A stretch of DNA of 47,666 bases from an uncultured Burkholderiales bacterium (lineage in GTDB: Bacteria; Pseudomonadota; Gammaproteobacteria; Burkholderiales; Burkholderiaceae_E), in NCBI GenBank assembly GCA_902826305.1, contig CADEEH010000021.1, positions 1-47,666 of the forward strand. The letters are read 5' to 3'. The notes beneath the pieces are model-generated. The model was not told the origin of the DNA. It did not search any database and was given only the letters and a program-made list of their open reading frames with translations. The position numbers and the translations under genes were made by a program. Of the stretch, positions 33,472 through 41,470 are shown one piece after another; position 1 is the first letter of the stretch; each line of letters begins with the position of its first letter.

Positions 33472-36224
33472 TCGTTCACCGCGCGCGGCACCGGCGCCAG
33501 CGGCGCGCGGTGTGCCTGGTCGCGCTCGACCAGGCGACCGTCCTCGAGCCAGAGGCGTCGCCAGCCGCCACGCTGCCACTGTGCCTGCACGCGCTGCTCC
33601 GCCTTGAGCAGCGCGCGATATCGCGAGTCGGTGCCGGCCAGCGCGGACGGCGGGCCGTCCTCGATCAGTCGTCCGTCCTCGACCACGAGCACACGATCGA
33701 AGCCGACCGTCTCGCCGACGTCGTGGGTCACCGCGAGCAACGTGGCTCGACGCCACCAGCGACGCGCATCGGCCATCAACATCGCGCGCTGCGTGCGATC
33801 GAGACCGCGGAACGGCTCGTCGAGCAGCACCAGGCGGACGTCCCGCTGCAGCAGCGTGCGCGCCAGTCGTACCCGCTGGCCTTCACCACCGCTCAGCAGT
33901 GCGCCCCCTTCGCCGAGATGGGTCTGGAGTCCCTGCGGCAACTTCTGCAGCACGCGGCGCAGGTCGGCGGCGTCGATGGCACCGCCCAGTCGGCCCAGCG
34001 CGTCGTCATCGCAGGCATAGGCGAGGTTGTCCGCCAACGGCGCGTTCCAGAGCTGGACCGCGGGATCCACCCACGCGGTGCCGCGGCGGAGCCCGGCCAG
34101 GCGATCCGCGGTCAGCGGCTCGCCATCGACCAGCAGGCGACCCGAGGACAACCGGTGCCAGCCGAGCAACAGACCGATCAACGATGACTTGCCGGCGCCG
34201 GAAACGCCGACGATCGCCACGTGTTCGCCGGGAGCCACCGCGAGGTCGACCTCGTCGAGTATCCGGTGTCCGCCGGCCACGACGCTGCCGCCGTCGATCC
34301 GAAACGCCGCAGCGCCGGCATCCGCGGCGATGTCTGCGGTCGCAGCGCCGTCGCCGTCCGCGGCCGGCTGCGCGACACCGTCGGTTTCGGTCGGTGCGTG
34401 CAGCGGCTCGACCAGCCGCAGCAGCATGTTGCGCTGCGCCGGGTAGCGGTGCGCGAGCAGACACAGGTGATCACCGATCGCGGGCAGCTTCAGCGTCCAG
34501 TAGACGAGCAGCAGTTCGGTCCCGGTGACACTTCCGGCGCGGGCCAGGTGATCGACCAGGAGCGCGACGGCCAGCGACACGCAGGCCAGTGATTGCATCG
34601 CCTCGGCCAGTGTGGACGTGCGCAACAACGCCCGGCCGGCACGCATCCACTCGAGCAGCAGGCCCTCATGTTCACGCGTCACCGCGCGCTCGGCGCGGTG
34701 TGTGCGGATCGGCACCAGGCCCTGCAGCGCATCGAGGTGGAATCCGAGCAAGGCACCGGCGTGGCTGCGCAGGCGCATGTCGCGTTCGTTCAGCAGCGGC
34801 TGCAGCGCCAGCGGCAGTACGATCGCACACGCGGCCAGGCCGACCGCCCAGGGCAGGCTGGCCGGTGCGATCCACGCGATGCCGGCCAGTGTCAGCACGA
34901 GCTCGAGCATCGCCTGCAGCGTCTGCACGCCGAGGGCCGGGACACCGCGGGCCTGATGGATCGCGTGGCTGCGTTCCGCCATGTCGGATATCGGCCGGCT
35001 GTGGAAATAGCGGTCGCCGAGCACCGGCAGTCGCGTGAGCAGCGCCATGCGCAGGCGCAGCTCCAGATGTCGACCCAGGCGCAGCGTCTCCGAGGCGATC
35101 GGCAACTCGATCAGTGTCATCAGCATGACGAAGCCGATCAGCGCCGAGATCGCCAGCATCCGCTGGTCGGGGCGGTTGAGCAGCCACGACACGTCGAACA
35201 GGCCACGGAACAGCAGCGCTTCGAGCAGCACCGCGGCAGCCGAGACGACGACGGCGCCCGCCAGCAGCATCGGTGCCAACAACCCGTCGCTGCGCAGCAG
35301 CCGCCAGACCAGTGCCAGCGGACGCGTCGGCGGTTCGACCAGCGCGGCGGCCAATTCCGGGGACAGCGGTTCGGTGACATCCTCCGCGGCGAGCGCATGG
35401 CGACCGCTGACCCTCAGCAGTACCACGCCGCGCAACAGCAGGCGGGCCTCACCGACGTGCAGACCGGCCGGATCGGGCAACACCGACCAGTACGCCAGCG
35501 GCACCTGCCGGAAGATGTCATCGGGGCTGTCGCAGGTCTGCCGGTACAACGCAGCGACCAGGCGCAGTGCGGCCTCGCCACGGTCGACGCCACGGCCGTC
35601 GCGCAGACTGGCGACCAGCCGCACACAGGCATCGAGCGCCGCGATCGCGAACCAGTGCGGGACCGCGAGGGCATCGTCGATCAGCAGGCCGGCGGCCCGC
35701 GGCGAGATGCCGAGTGCCTGCAGGCGGCCGCGCAACGGCGTCAGGAACTCGTCGCTGCCGGCCCATTGCCGCCATTCCCGGCTCGGCACGCTCATCTCGT
35801 GACGGAAGATCTCGTCGAGGAACGAGGAGGCGCGGACCCAATGCCGACCCGCGGCCGGATCCATCACCTGCAGCCAGCCTCGCCAGCGGCGCCAGACGAT
35901 CACGAAATGGGTCGCCCCATCGGCCTGGCGCACGACGACCAGCGCCGGCAGCGCGGAGGACTCCTCGAGCAGCAGGTGATCCAGCGGAATCAGCACCTGT
36001 TCGGCATCCAGGCCGAGCCGATTGGCGATCGTCTCCAGCGTGTCGATCGAGGTGCCGTCGACATCGGTCTGGCACGCTTCGCGAAGCCGCCCGTAGCTGA
36101 CCGACACGCCGTGCCCCTCCAGCAGGCACTTGAGTGCGGCCGGACCGCAGTCCATCGACGAGGTCTGCACGACCTCGGGTGCATTCCAGCGACGGCTCGC
36201 GCCGCGCAGCGGTCGGCGACTCAC
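33468..36224 (-). CDS. C39 peptidase-containing ABC exporter
   Basis: A 918-aa inner-membrane transporter that should cleave a leader peptide and export the product. Domain order: C39 peptidase (about 10-140) with oxyanion Gln20 and catalytic Cys26 in VVQTSSMDCGPAAL, His in GATHFVIVW and Asp in VMDPAAG, all intact; an extra helical region (about 150-310); a transmembrane domain (about 315-590); and an ATPase with GVSGAGKSS, LSGGEGQRVRLARTL, LVLLDEPFRGLD and VTHDVG. It is longer than typical peptidase exporters (about 700-750 aa) because of the middle region. GTG 36224 overlaps the HlyD stop (GTGA). The likely substrate is the 39-aa peptide encoded in the same operon. Confidence 0.92.
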   Translation of the reverse strand: MSRRPLRGASRRWNAPEVVQTSSMDCGPAALKCLLEGHGVSVSYGRLREACQTDVDGTSIDTLETIANRLGLDAEQVLIPLDHLLLEESSALPALVVVRQADGATHFVIVWRRWRGWLQVMDPAAGRHWVRASSFLDEIFRHEMSVPSREWRQWAGSDEFLTPLRGRLQALGISPRAAGLLIDDALAVPHWFAIAALDACVRLVASLRDGRGVDRGEAALRLVAALYRQTCDSPDDIFRQVPLAYWSVLPDPAGLHVGEARLLLRGVVLLRVSGRHALAAEDVTEPLSPELAAALVEPPTRPLALVWRLLRSDGLLAPMLLAGAVVVSAAAVLLEALLFRGLFDVSWLLNRPDQRMLAISALIGFVMLMTLIELPIASETLRLGRHLELRLRMALLTRLPVLGDRYFHSRPISDMAERSHAIHQARGVPALGVQTLQAMLELVLTLAGIAWIAPASLPWAVGLAACAIVLPLALQPLLNERDMRLRSHAGALLGFHLDALQGLVPIRTHRAERAVTREHEGLLLEWMRAGRALLRTSTLAEAMQSLACVSLAVALLVDHLARAGSVTGTELLLVYWTLKLPAIGDHLCLLAHRYPAQRNMLLRLVEPLHAPTETDGVAQPAADGDGAATADIAADAGAAAFRIDGGSVVAGGHRILDEVDLAVAPGEHVAIVGVSGAGKSSLIGLLLGWHRLSSGRLLVDGEPLTADRLAGLRRGTAWVDPAVQLWNAPLADNLAYACDDDALGRLGGAIDAADLRRVLQKLPQGLQTHLGEGGALLSGGEGQRVRLARTLLQRDVRLVLLDEPFRGLDRTQRAMLMADARRWWRRATLLAVTHDVGETVGFDRVLVVEDGRLIEDGPPSALAGTDSRYRALLKAEQRVQAQWQRGGWRRLWLEDGRLVERDQAHRAPLAPVPRAVNE

Positions 36225-37417
36225 GCGCCGGACCGCTGGCTGGCGGCCACCGGCGCCGTCGGTGCCGGACGCGACAGCCGCAGGCCGGCCGCCCGCAGCA
36301 CCATCTGCGCCGGGCTGGCCTGTTCGATCGCGATCTCCACCGCCCCCGGCAGTCCGTGCTGCAGCGGCAGCGTGGGCAATGCGTCGGCCTGCGGCGCGAA
36401 CTCCACGCGGACCATGCCGTCCTGGATCTCGGAAGCCACGGCGCTGACCACCGACGCCACGGAGCCGAACTGCGCCCACGGAAAACCATCGAGCCGCATG
36501 CGGGCCGGCTGGCCTGGCCGCACCCGGCCGAGCACCGCCGACGGCTCGAACCAGGCAACCACGCGCAATTCACCACTCGGCACCACCGAGGCCAGCTTCT
36601 GGCCCTCGGCGACCCAACTCCCGGCGTTGAGCACGGCCAGCTCGCCGATGCGCCCGTCGACCGGTGCGCGTACCCGGTGACGCTCGATGTCGAGTTCCAG
36701 GCGCTGGATGGTCGCGCCGATCGTGGCCATCTCGCCTTCGAGTCCCGCGACCGTGCGATGCAGGTTCTCGATCAGCGCCTGTGCGTTGCTCTCGCGCGTC
36801 TGTGCTTCGGATTCGAGCCGTACGATGTCGGCGCCCAGCGCATCGCGCGAGGCACCGAGCTTGCGCGCCTCGGCCAGCGCGCGCAGCGCTTCGCTGTGGG
36901 CGATGCTGCCGTGCTGGCTCTCCTCCTTCAACCGTCGCTCCTGGTCGCGGGCGAACTCGACCGCGGCGTTCGCCTCCTCGATCCGGAACCGGCCCGACTG
37001 GGTGGCCGCATGTGCCGCCCGCTGTTCGCGCTGACGTGCCTGTTCGCGCAGCGCGATCTCCTTCCTCAGCGAGCCGATGCGCAGCGGGATCGCGTGCAGC
37101 CGGACACGTTCCTCCTGCAGACGCAGTCGCTCGGCACCGGCGTCGAGCTCGACCAGCACGTCACCGGCGCGGACGACCTGCCCGATCGCCAGGGCCTGGA
37201 CGAGCACCCTCGCCGCGCGTGGCGCCGCCAGCGGATGAGCGGACTGCTGCACCTCGAGCCTGGCCCGCCGCGAGACCTCGTAGACGGTGACCGAGCCCGA
37301 GAAGAACCAGAACAGCCAGCCGCCGAGCAGCAGCGCCGCCGTCGTCCAGGCGACATGTGCGGCCAGCCCTCGTTCGGCGGTCATCGAGCGCAGCGTGCGG
37401 GAGAACTGGGCGGACAT
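36221..37417 (-). CDS. HlyD-family membrane fusion protein
   Basis: A 398-aa periplasmic adaptor: a single N-terminal membrane anchor (HVAWTTAALLLGGWLFWFF), a lipoyl/barrel-sandwich half, a long alpha-helical coiled coil (about 95-260, rich in Glu, Arg and Ala), the second half RVRAPVDGRIGELAVL, and a beta-barrel domain. It links the ABC exporter to the outer-membrane factor of a type I secretion route. ATG 37417 gives a short cytoplasmic N-terminus. It lies 86 bp after the TolC-like gene and overlaps the peptidase exporter by 4 bp. Confidence 0.93.
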   Translation of the reverse strand: MSAQFSRTLRSMTAERGLAAHVAWTTAALLLGGWLFWFFSGSVTVYEVSRRARLEVQQSAHPLAAPRAARVLVQALAIGQVVRAGDVLVELDAGAERLRLQEERVRLHAIPLRIGSLRKEIALREQARQREQRAAHAATQSGRFRIEEANAAVEFARDQERRLKEESQHGSIAHSEALRALAEARKLGASRDALGADIVRLESEAQTRESNAQALIENLHRTVAGLEGEMATIGATIQRLELDIERHRVRAPVDGRIGELAVLNAGSWVAEGQKLASVVPSGELRVVAWFEPSAVLGRVRPGQPARMRLDGFPWAQFGSVASVVSAVASEIQDGMVRVEFAPQADALPTLPLQHGLPGAVEIAIEQASPAQMVLRAAGLRLSRPAPTAPVAASQRSGA

Positions 37418-37503
37418 GTCGCGTGGCTGTTTGCGGGCGGGGGGTTGTTCGGAAGGGCTCGACGAAAGGCCGCGGGGTCGGCGCTATTGGGTCGCGAGTG
37501 AGC

Positions 37504-38961
37504 TCAATACAGGTCCGTTGGGCCGATCGCGGCGACACTCGCCGTGGGTGCCCAGTCGCCACCGAGCGCACGAACCAGGCCGACGGTCGCCAGGTGGCGG
37601 GCGAAGCGCACCTGCATCGCCTGCCTGCGGTGATGCAGTTCGACGCGACGCGCGTCGAGGAATTCGAGCTGGCTGACCAGGCCGCTGCGATAACGCGACT
37701 CGGACAGTTCTCGCGCGCGCTGCGCCGAGGCGATCGCACGGGCCTGGGCATCGGCCTGTGCCGAGAGCAGCCGCAGCGCGGCGAGCTGGTCCTCGACCTC
37801 GCGAAACGCCACCAGGATCTGATCGCGGTACCCGACGGCGGCCAGTTCCAGGTCGGCCGACGCGGCGTCCACGCCGGCCTGGCGACGTCCACCGTCGAGA
37901 AGCGGCAGCGCCAGCAAGGCGCCCAGCCCCCAGGCACGGGCCGACGCACGCAACAGTTCGCCGAACTCGCTCGATGCCCGGCCGGCCGCGGCAGTCAGGC
38001 TGAGATCGGGAAACCACGCGGTCTGTGCGATGCCCAGCCGCGTCTGCGCGGCGTGGACCGCCGCGCGGGCGGCAGCGATGTCGGGGCGACGGGTGACCAC
38101 CCTGCCGGGGACCGCCATCGGCACACTCGGCAGCGCCGGCGCGGAGTCGGCGGCCGGCAGGCTGAAATCAGGCACGGCCGTGTCGACCAGAACAGCCAGT
38201 GCATGTTCGAGTTCGGCGCGCTGGCGCTCGATCGCGAGTCCTTCGGCCTCGCTGGCAGCGAGTTCGGTGCGCGCGCGTTCGACATCGAGTTCGGGTCCGA
38301 GCCCGGCCGCCTGACGGCGTTCGCTCAGGCGCACCGTCTCGCGCCAGGCGTCGGCGGTCCGTTGCAGCAGCGCACGTTCGGCATCACACGCACGCAGTCG
38401 CAGATAGGTCTGGGCGACGTCGGCCTGCACCATCAGCCGCGCGCTCTGCAGCAGCGCCTCGCGTGCCTCGACATCCCGGTCGGCCGCCTCGCCGGCCCGC
38501 GCCAGCCGACCGAACAGGTCGGCTTCGTAGGCGACACTCGCCGTCAACGTGAAGAGATTGCCTTCCGATGCCGCGGCATTGACCAGCGGCCCGCCGAGGC
38601 GCCCGGCACCCGCGCTCATGTCCACCCGTGGCACACGCCGCGCCTGGACCTGACCGGCGATCGCCCGCGCCTGGGCCAGGCGCGCGGCGGCGCTGCGAAC
38701 GCTGCCGCTGTCGCGAGCGGCACGCTCGATCAGCGCATCGAGCTGCGGGTCGTCGAAGGCCTTCCACCAGGCCCCACGCGGCGAGGCCTCGGCGGGCACC
38801 GCGGTGGTCCAGCGGGGATCGAGTTCCTTGAACGCCGCCGGAATCGGCGGCGGTTCGGTGCGGACGCCGGCCGGCTGCATCATGCAGCCCGCCAATCCGA
38901 GCGCGCCCGCCGACAGTCCGGTGCGCAGGACAGCACGGAACCAGCGGACAAGAGCCGCCAT
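37504..38961 (-). CDS. TolC/NodT-type outer-membrane efflux lipoprotein
   Basis: A 485-aa outer-membrane channel subunit. A signal peptide ends in the lipobox LAGC (ALGLAGCMMQ), as in NodT-family RND/type I outer-membrane factors. Two repeated OEP halves follow (ALLQSARLMVQADVAQTYLRL; IAAARAAVHAAQTRLGIA ... LELAAVGYRDQILVAFREVEDQLAAL). ATG 38961 places the signal peptide correctly; the longer frame upstream overlaps the 39-aa peptide gene and is a shadow. The stop lies 86 bp before the HlyD start. It completes a tripartite exporter with the HlyD and ABC proteins. Confidence 0.93.
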   Translation of the reverse strand: MAALVRWFRAVLRTGLSAGALGLAGCMMQPAGVRTEPPPIPAAFKELDPRWTTAVPAEASPRGAWWKAFDDPQLDALIERAARDSGSVRSAAARLAQARAIAGQVQARRVPRVDMSAGAGRLGGPLVNAAASEGNLFTLTASVAYEADLFGRLARAGEAADRDVEAREALLQSARLMVQADVAQTYLRLRACDAERALLQRTADAWRETVRLSERRQAAGLGPELDVERARTELAASEAEGLAIERQRAELEHALAVLVDTAVPDFSLPAADSAPALPSVPMAVPGRVVTRRPDIAAARAAVHAAQTRLGIAQTAWFPDLSLTAAAGRASSEFGELLRASARAWGLGALLALPLLDGGRRQAGVDAASADLELAAVGYRDQILVAFREVEDQLAALRLLSAQADAQARAIASAQRARELSESRYRSGLVSQLEFLDARRVELHHRRQAMQVRFARHLATVGLVRALGGDWAPTASVAAIGPTDLY

Positions 38962-38992
38962 CGTGCGTGCCCTGGCAACCGTCAGACGCGGG

Positions 38993-39112
38993 TCAGATGC
39001 CGACGCAGCGGCTGACCGGCGGCACGTACACCGGCTCGCTCGAGTCGGTGCTGCTGCCACGTTTCTGCTTCTGGTTGCCGGCACCGGCGCGAACGTTGCT
39101 TTTCACTTTCAT
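38993..39112 (-). CDS. 39-aa peptide, candidate exported or modified precursor
   Basis: A small gene below usual size cut-offs. It starts at ATG 39112, which overlaps the stop of the 652-aa gene (ATGA, 39109-39112), and has GGAGAG 4 nt upstream. The peptide begins MKVKSNVRAGAG, is basic and hydrophilic in the middle (KQKRGSSTDSSE), and ends VYVPPVSRCVGI with a single Cys four residues from the C-terminus. The AG-AG near residues 9-12 or the RG at 18-19 could be small-residue cleavage sites for the C39 peptidase; neither fits a classical double-glycine leader well. TolC follows 31 bp later. Position and coupling suggest it is the cargo of the exporter and the substrate of the 652-aa protein. 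An in-frame ATG at 39124 is an alternative start. Confidence 0.72.
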   Translation of the reverse strand: MKVKSNVRAGAGNQKQKRGSSTDSSEPVYVPPVSRCVGI

Positions 39113-41067
39113 GCTGCTCTCCATGAAGACGCGTGCGAATCGCACGCCACATCGACGGACACCATGTCCACCGAATCCTTCGTGTCGCCGGCGACCGGGC
39201 GCGCCTGCGCGCGCTCCTCGGTCACGACGACATCCTGTTCATCGACCGCCAGGTGCAGGCCGGCGAAGGCCCGCAGCAGATCGGGCAGATAAGGCACCCG
39301 CCGCGACGCCGTACCCTGCAACAGGTTGTGCAGATCGGCATCGGCCGCCTCGAAGGCACGCGCGGGTTCCACGCGACCGAGCATCCGGTTGATCTGGCGC
39401 TGGTCTTGCAGCGCCACCGCCATCACGGCACGCAGCCGAAGTGCGAAGCGCGCGGTACCGTCGGCGAACCGTCGGACCGCGGGAGCGTCGGGATGGGTTG
39501 CCAATGTGTCGGACAGCACGACCGCGGCAGCCCGCGCGACGACCTCAAGCTGTTCGCCGCGCTCGGCACGCGAGAGCGCCTCGGCGAGGTTGTTCTGCTC
39601 GGGCGCCAGCCCGAGCCCTTCACCACATTGTGCGTACATCCGCCGATAGACGGCTTCGCGCGCGCTGCGACGCGCCTCGGTGCCGAGGTAGCTGGAATCG
39701 CGCAGGGCGGACAGCGCCGCGTCGAGCTGCTCGCGCAGCGTCGCCGCGCGCTCGCCCGGTTCGCCGGTCCATTGCGCCGCGGCACCGGCCAGCGCCTCGA
39801 TCGCCCGCGCCATCGCCGGCCACAGCGAGAACATCGCCGCATAGACCCTCAGGCCGCGCAGACCGTAATCGATCGCCGCGTCCAGATCGTCCAGCGCCTG
39901 GCGCACCGCCGGCTCGAACCCGCCGGCCGGCTCATCGACCGCTCCGCCGTCGAGCAGCACCGTCAGGAATTCCTCGATCATCACACGCGGTCCGGCGCAC
40001 ACACCGTGTTCGGAGTGGAACGAGTAGTTGCGCTCGGCGTAGGCCAGCACGTCCTGCACGTCGGTCGCTGCGTCGGCTGGCCGCGCCGGCTCGCCGATCG
40101 GAACGAACAACATCTGGTGCATCGCCATGCGCAGTCCGTCGCTGACCCGGAAGAGCGACGACAGCACCGGGTGCAGTCCGCCGTTGGCCACCGGCCGCTT
40201 CGGATGCAGCAGCGCATAGGTCGGCACGGCCAGCACCATCGTCGCCAGCTGTTCGACATGTCCCACCGTCCAGGCGCCGCGCGCCTGCGGAAACCGCTCG
40301 AGATAGGCGCAACGGATCCGTGCCAGCGCCGCCATCATCTGGGGCCAATGCCCGCGCATGCTCTTCAGCGCGGACACGTTCATCGGTCGATCGGACTGGT
40401 GGCGCGTGCCCGGGTAGATGCAGGTCCGCCAGCGCGTCGGGACCTCGACCCGCAGCGCCTTCGGGAATACGTTGGACTCGCCCACCTGCCGGCCTTCGGC
40501 GTCCAGCGCCACGTGAGCGACGCGGAACACCGGCATCACCATCTCCAGGTGACCGGTATCCAGCCCTCGCCCGGTGAGTTCGGCCATCAGCGCCGGGCCT
40601 TCGCTCCAGAACCTCGGCTGCGCACAAGGCGCAGGCGGCAGCGGCGAGAGGCGCGCCCCGCCGTCGACGGACGCGCCGCGATCCCGGTCGGACGTTGCAT
40701 CGTCGGCCAGCACGCGAAGGATCTCCACATCGACGAGGTGCTGCAGCAGCGGCCGGATGCGCGACCAGTCGTATCCCGTTCCCCAGTCGGTGGCCTCGCC
40801 GGCGGCGAACTGCGACTGCAGCGCCAATGTCTCGCCGAAGGCGAACAGATCCGGCTCGTCGAACGAGATCTCGTGTTCACCGTAGAACCGGAACAGGGCA
40901 CGCAACCCGCTGTCCGGGTCGGTGCCGTAGTGGGTGACCATGCGCCGATGCAGCGGCAACTCGAGTCGCGTGTGCTGCGACAGTCCATCGTGCACCGGGC
41001 AGCCTGCCGCGTGCCCTCGCGGATCCGCGGCTGCGTTCGGTGGAGTGGTCAATGCGTTCGGTGCCAT
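39109..41067 (-). CDS. 652-aa protein of unknown family, first gene of the sigma-54 operon
   Basis: I do not recognise this family. It is soluble, mostly helical by composition, with no signal peptide or membrane segment. Near the N-terminus is a Cys/His-rich stretch (GCPVHDGLSQHTRLEL, then LHRRMVTHYG). Mid-protein blocks look conserved in character: RWRTCIYPGTRHQSDRPMNV, VGHVEQLATMVLAVPTYALL, YSFHSEHGVCAGPRVMIEEF. The clustered His/Cys hint at a bound metal or haem, unproven. ATG 41067 is supported by a sigma-54 promoter whose predicted start is about 20 nt upstream; the frame open to 41352 would begin before that promoter. Its stop overlaps the start of the 39-aa peptide gene, so a role in modifying or carrying that peptide is plausible. 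Confidence 0.85.
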   Translation of the reverse strand: MAPNALTTPPNAAADPRGHAAGCPVHDGLSQHTRLELPLHRRMVTHYGTDPDSGLRALFRFYGEHEISFDEPDLFAFGETLALQSQFAAGEATDWGTGYDWSRIRPLLQHLVDVEILRVLADDATSDRDRGASVDGGARLSPLPPAPCAQPRFWSEGPALMAELTGRGLDTGHLEMVMPVFRVAHVALDAEGRQVGESNVFPKALRVEVPTRWRTCIYPGTRHQSDRPMNVSALKSMRGHWPQMMAALARIRCAYLERFPQARGAWTVGHVEQLATMVLAVPTYALLHPKRPVANGGLHPVLSSLFRVSDGLRMAMHQMLFVPIGEPARPADAATDVQDVLAYAERNYSFHSEHGVCAGPRVMIEEFLTVLLDGGAVDEPAGGFEPAVRQALDDLDAAIDYGLRGLRVYAAMFSLWPAMARAIEALAGAAAQWTGEPGERAATLREQLDAALSALRDSSYLGTEARRSAREAVYRRMYAQCGEGLGLAPEQNNLAEALSRAERGEQLEVVARAAAVVLSDTLATHPDAPAVRRFADGTARFALRLRAVMAVALQDQRQINRMLGRVEPARAFEAADADLHNLLQGTASRRVPYLPDLLRAFAGLHLAVDEQDVVVTEERAQARPVAGDTKDSVDMVSVDVACDSHASSWRAA

Positions 41068-41097
41068 CGGTTGTCGTCGAAACTCGGCAGCCCATCG

Positions 41098-41114
41098 AGC
41101 AACGCCTGTGCCAA
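41098..41114 (-). promoter_or_regulatory. Sigma-54 promoter for the peptide/export operon
   Basis: TTGGCACAGGCGTTGCT on the - strand matches the sigma-54 consensus (YTGGCACGN4TTGCW) at all but one specified base, with the essential GG-N10-GC spacing. Transcription should start about 12 nt past the GC, near 41087, giving a leader of about 20 nt before ATG 41067. Confidence 0.88.
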
Positions 41115-41249
41115 GTCGCCGCGGACGCTGTGTGCAATGCCCCAACACGAGAGCCAAGTCACTGATCCGCGGTCGATTTGTTCCGCTCCGCGCGGTGACG
41201 AACGGCACCAGTCGTGACCTGCGCGAGTGTGTCGGCGGATCGGGGGATC

Positions 41250-41287
41250 GGGGCATTGGGACCCGGTCGAACCCCCAATGTTGGGGG
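41250..41287. promoter_or_regulatory. Candidate NtrC-type enhancer sites between divergent sigma-54 promoters
   Basis: CCCCCAATGTTGGGGG (41272-41287) has 7-bp inverted arms around TG. Next to it, CATTGGG (41254-41260) pairs with CCCAATG (41274-41280), a wider dyad. GGGGCATTG at 41250-41258 recurs in inverse orientation at 41135-41143. The cluster is about 160-190 bp from each predicted start, a usual enhancer distance. The rest of this 403-bp gap (41068-41470) shows no coding frame. Confidence 0.65.
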
Positions 41288-41410
41288 CGCTGACCTACTC
41301 GAGCGCCCGGTGCGTCATCGGCCGACGATGGACGGGAGCGGCTCGTTCCCATGGGCGCCGGCCGACGCCTGCCATGTGATGGCGCCGCCGCACGATCCGC
41401 TTCGTCGCAC

Positions 41411-41427
41411 CTGGCATCCGGCTTGCT
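41411..41427 (+). promoter_or_regulatory. Sigma-54 promoter for the kinase/NtrC-type regulator pair
   Basis: CTGGCATCCGGCTTGCT matches the sigma-54 consensus with GG-N10-GC intact and T for C in the last base of TGGCAC. The predicted start is near 41438, 33 nt before ATG 41471. An overlapping TAGACT could act as a sigma-70 -10, but it lacks a good -35. Confidence 0.78.
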
Positions 41428-41470
41428 AGACTTGGCGCCCCGTCCCCACGCAGCGCTCGACGTTCATCCC

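Noticed and set aside
41140-41157. A second sigma-54-like element (TTGGCTCTCGTGTTGG, - strand)
   Set aside because: It has GG where the invariant GC of the -12 element is needed, and a much better promoter lies next to it at 41098-41114.
39085-41352. Longer start (41352) for the 652-aa protein
   Set aside because: It would place the coding start upstream of the near-perfect sigma-54 promoter and through the palindromic enhancer region; ATG 41067 fits the promoter.
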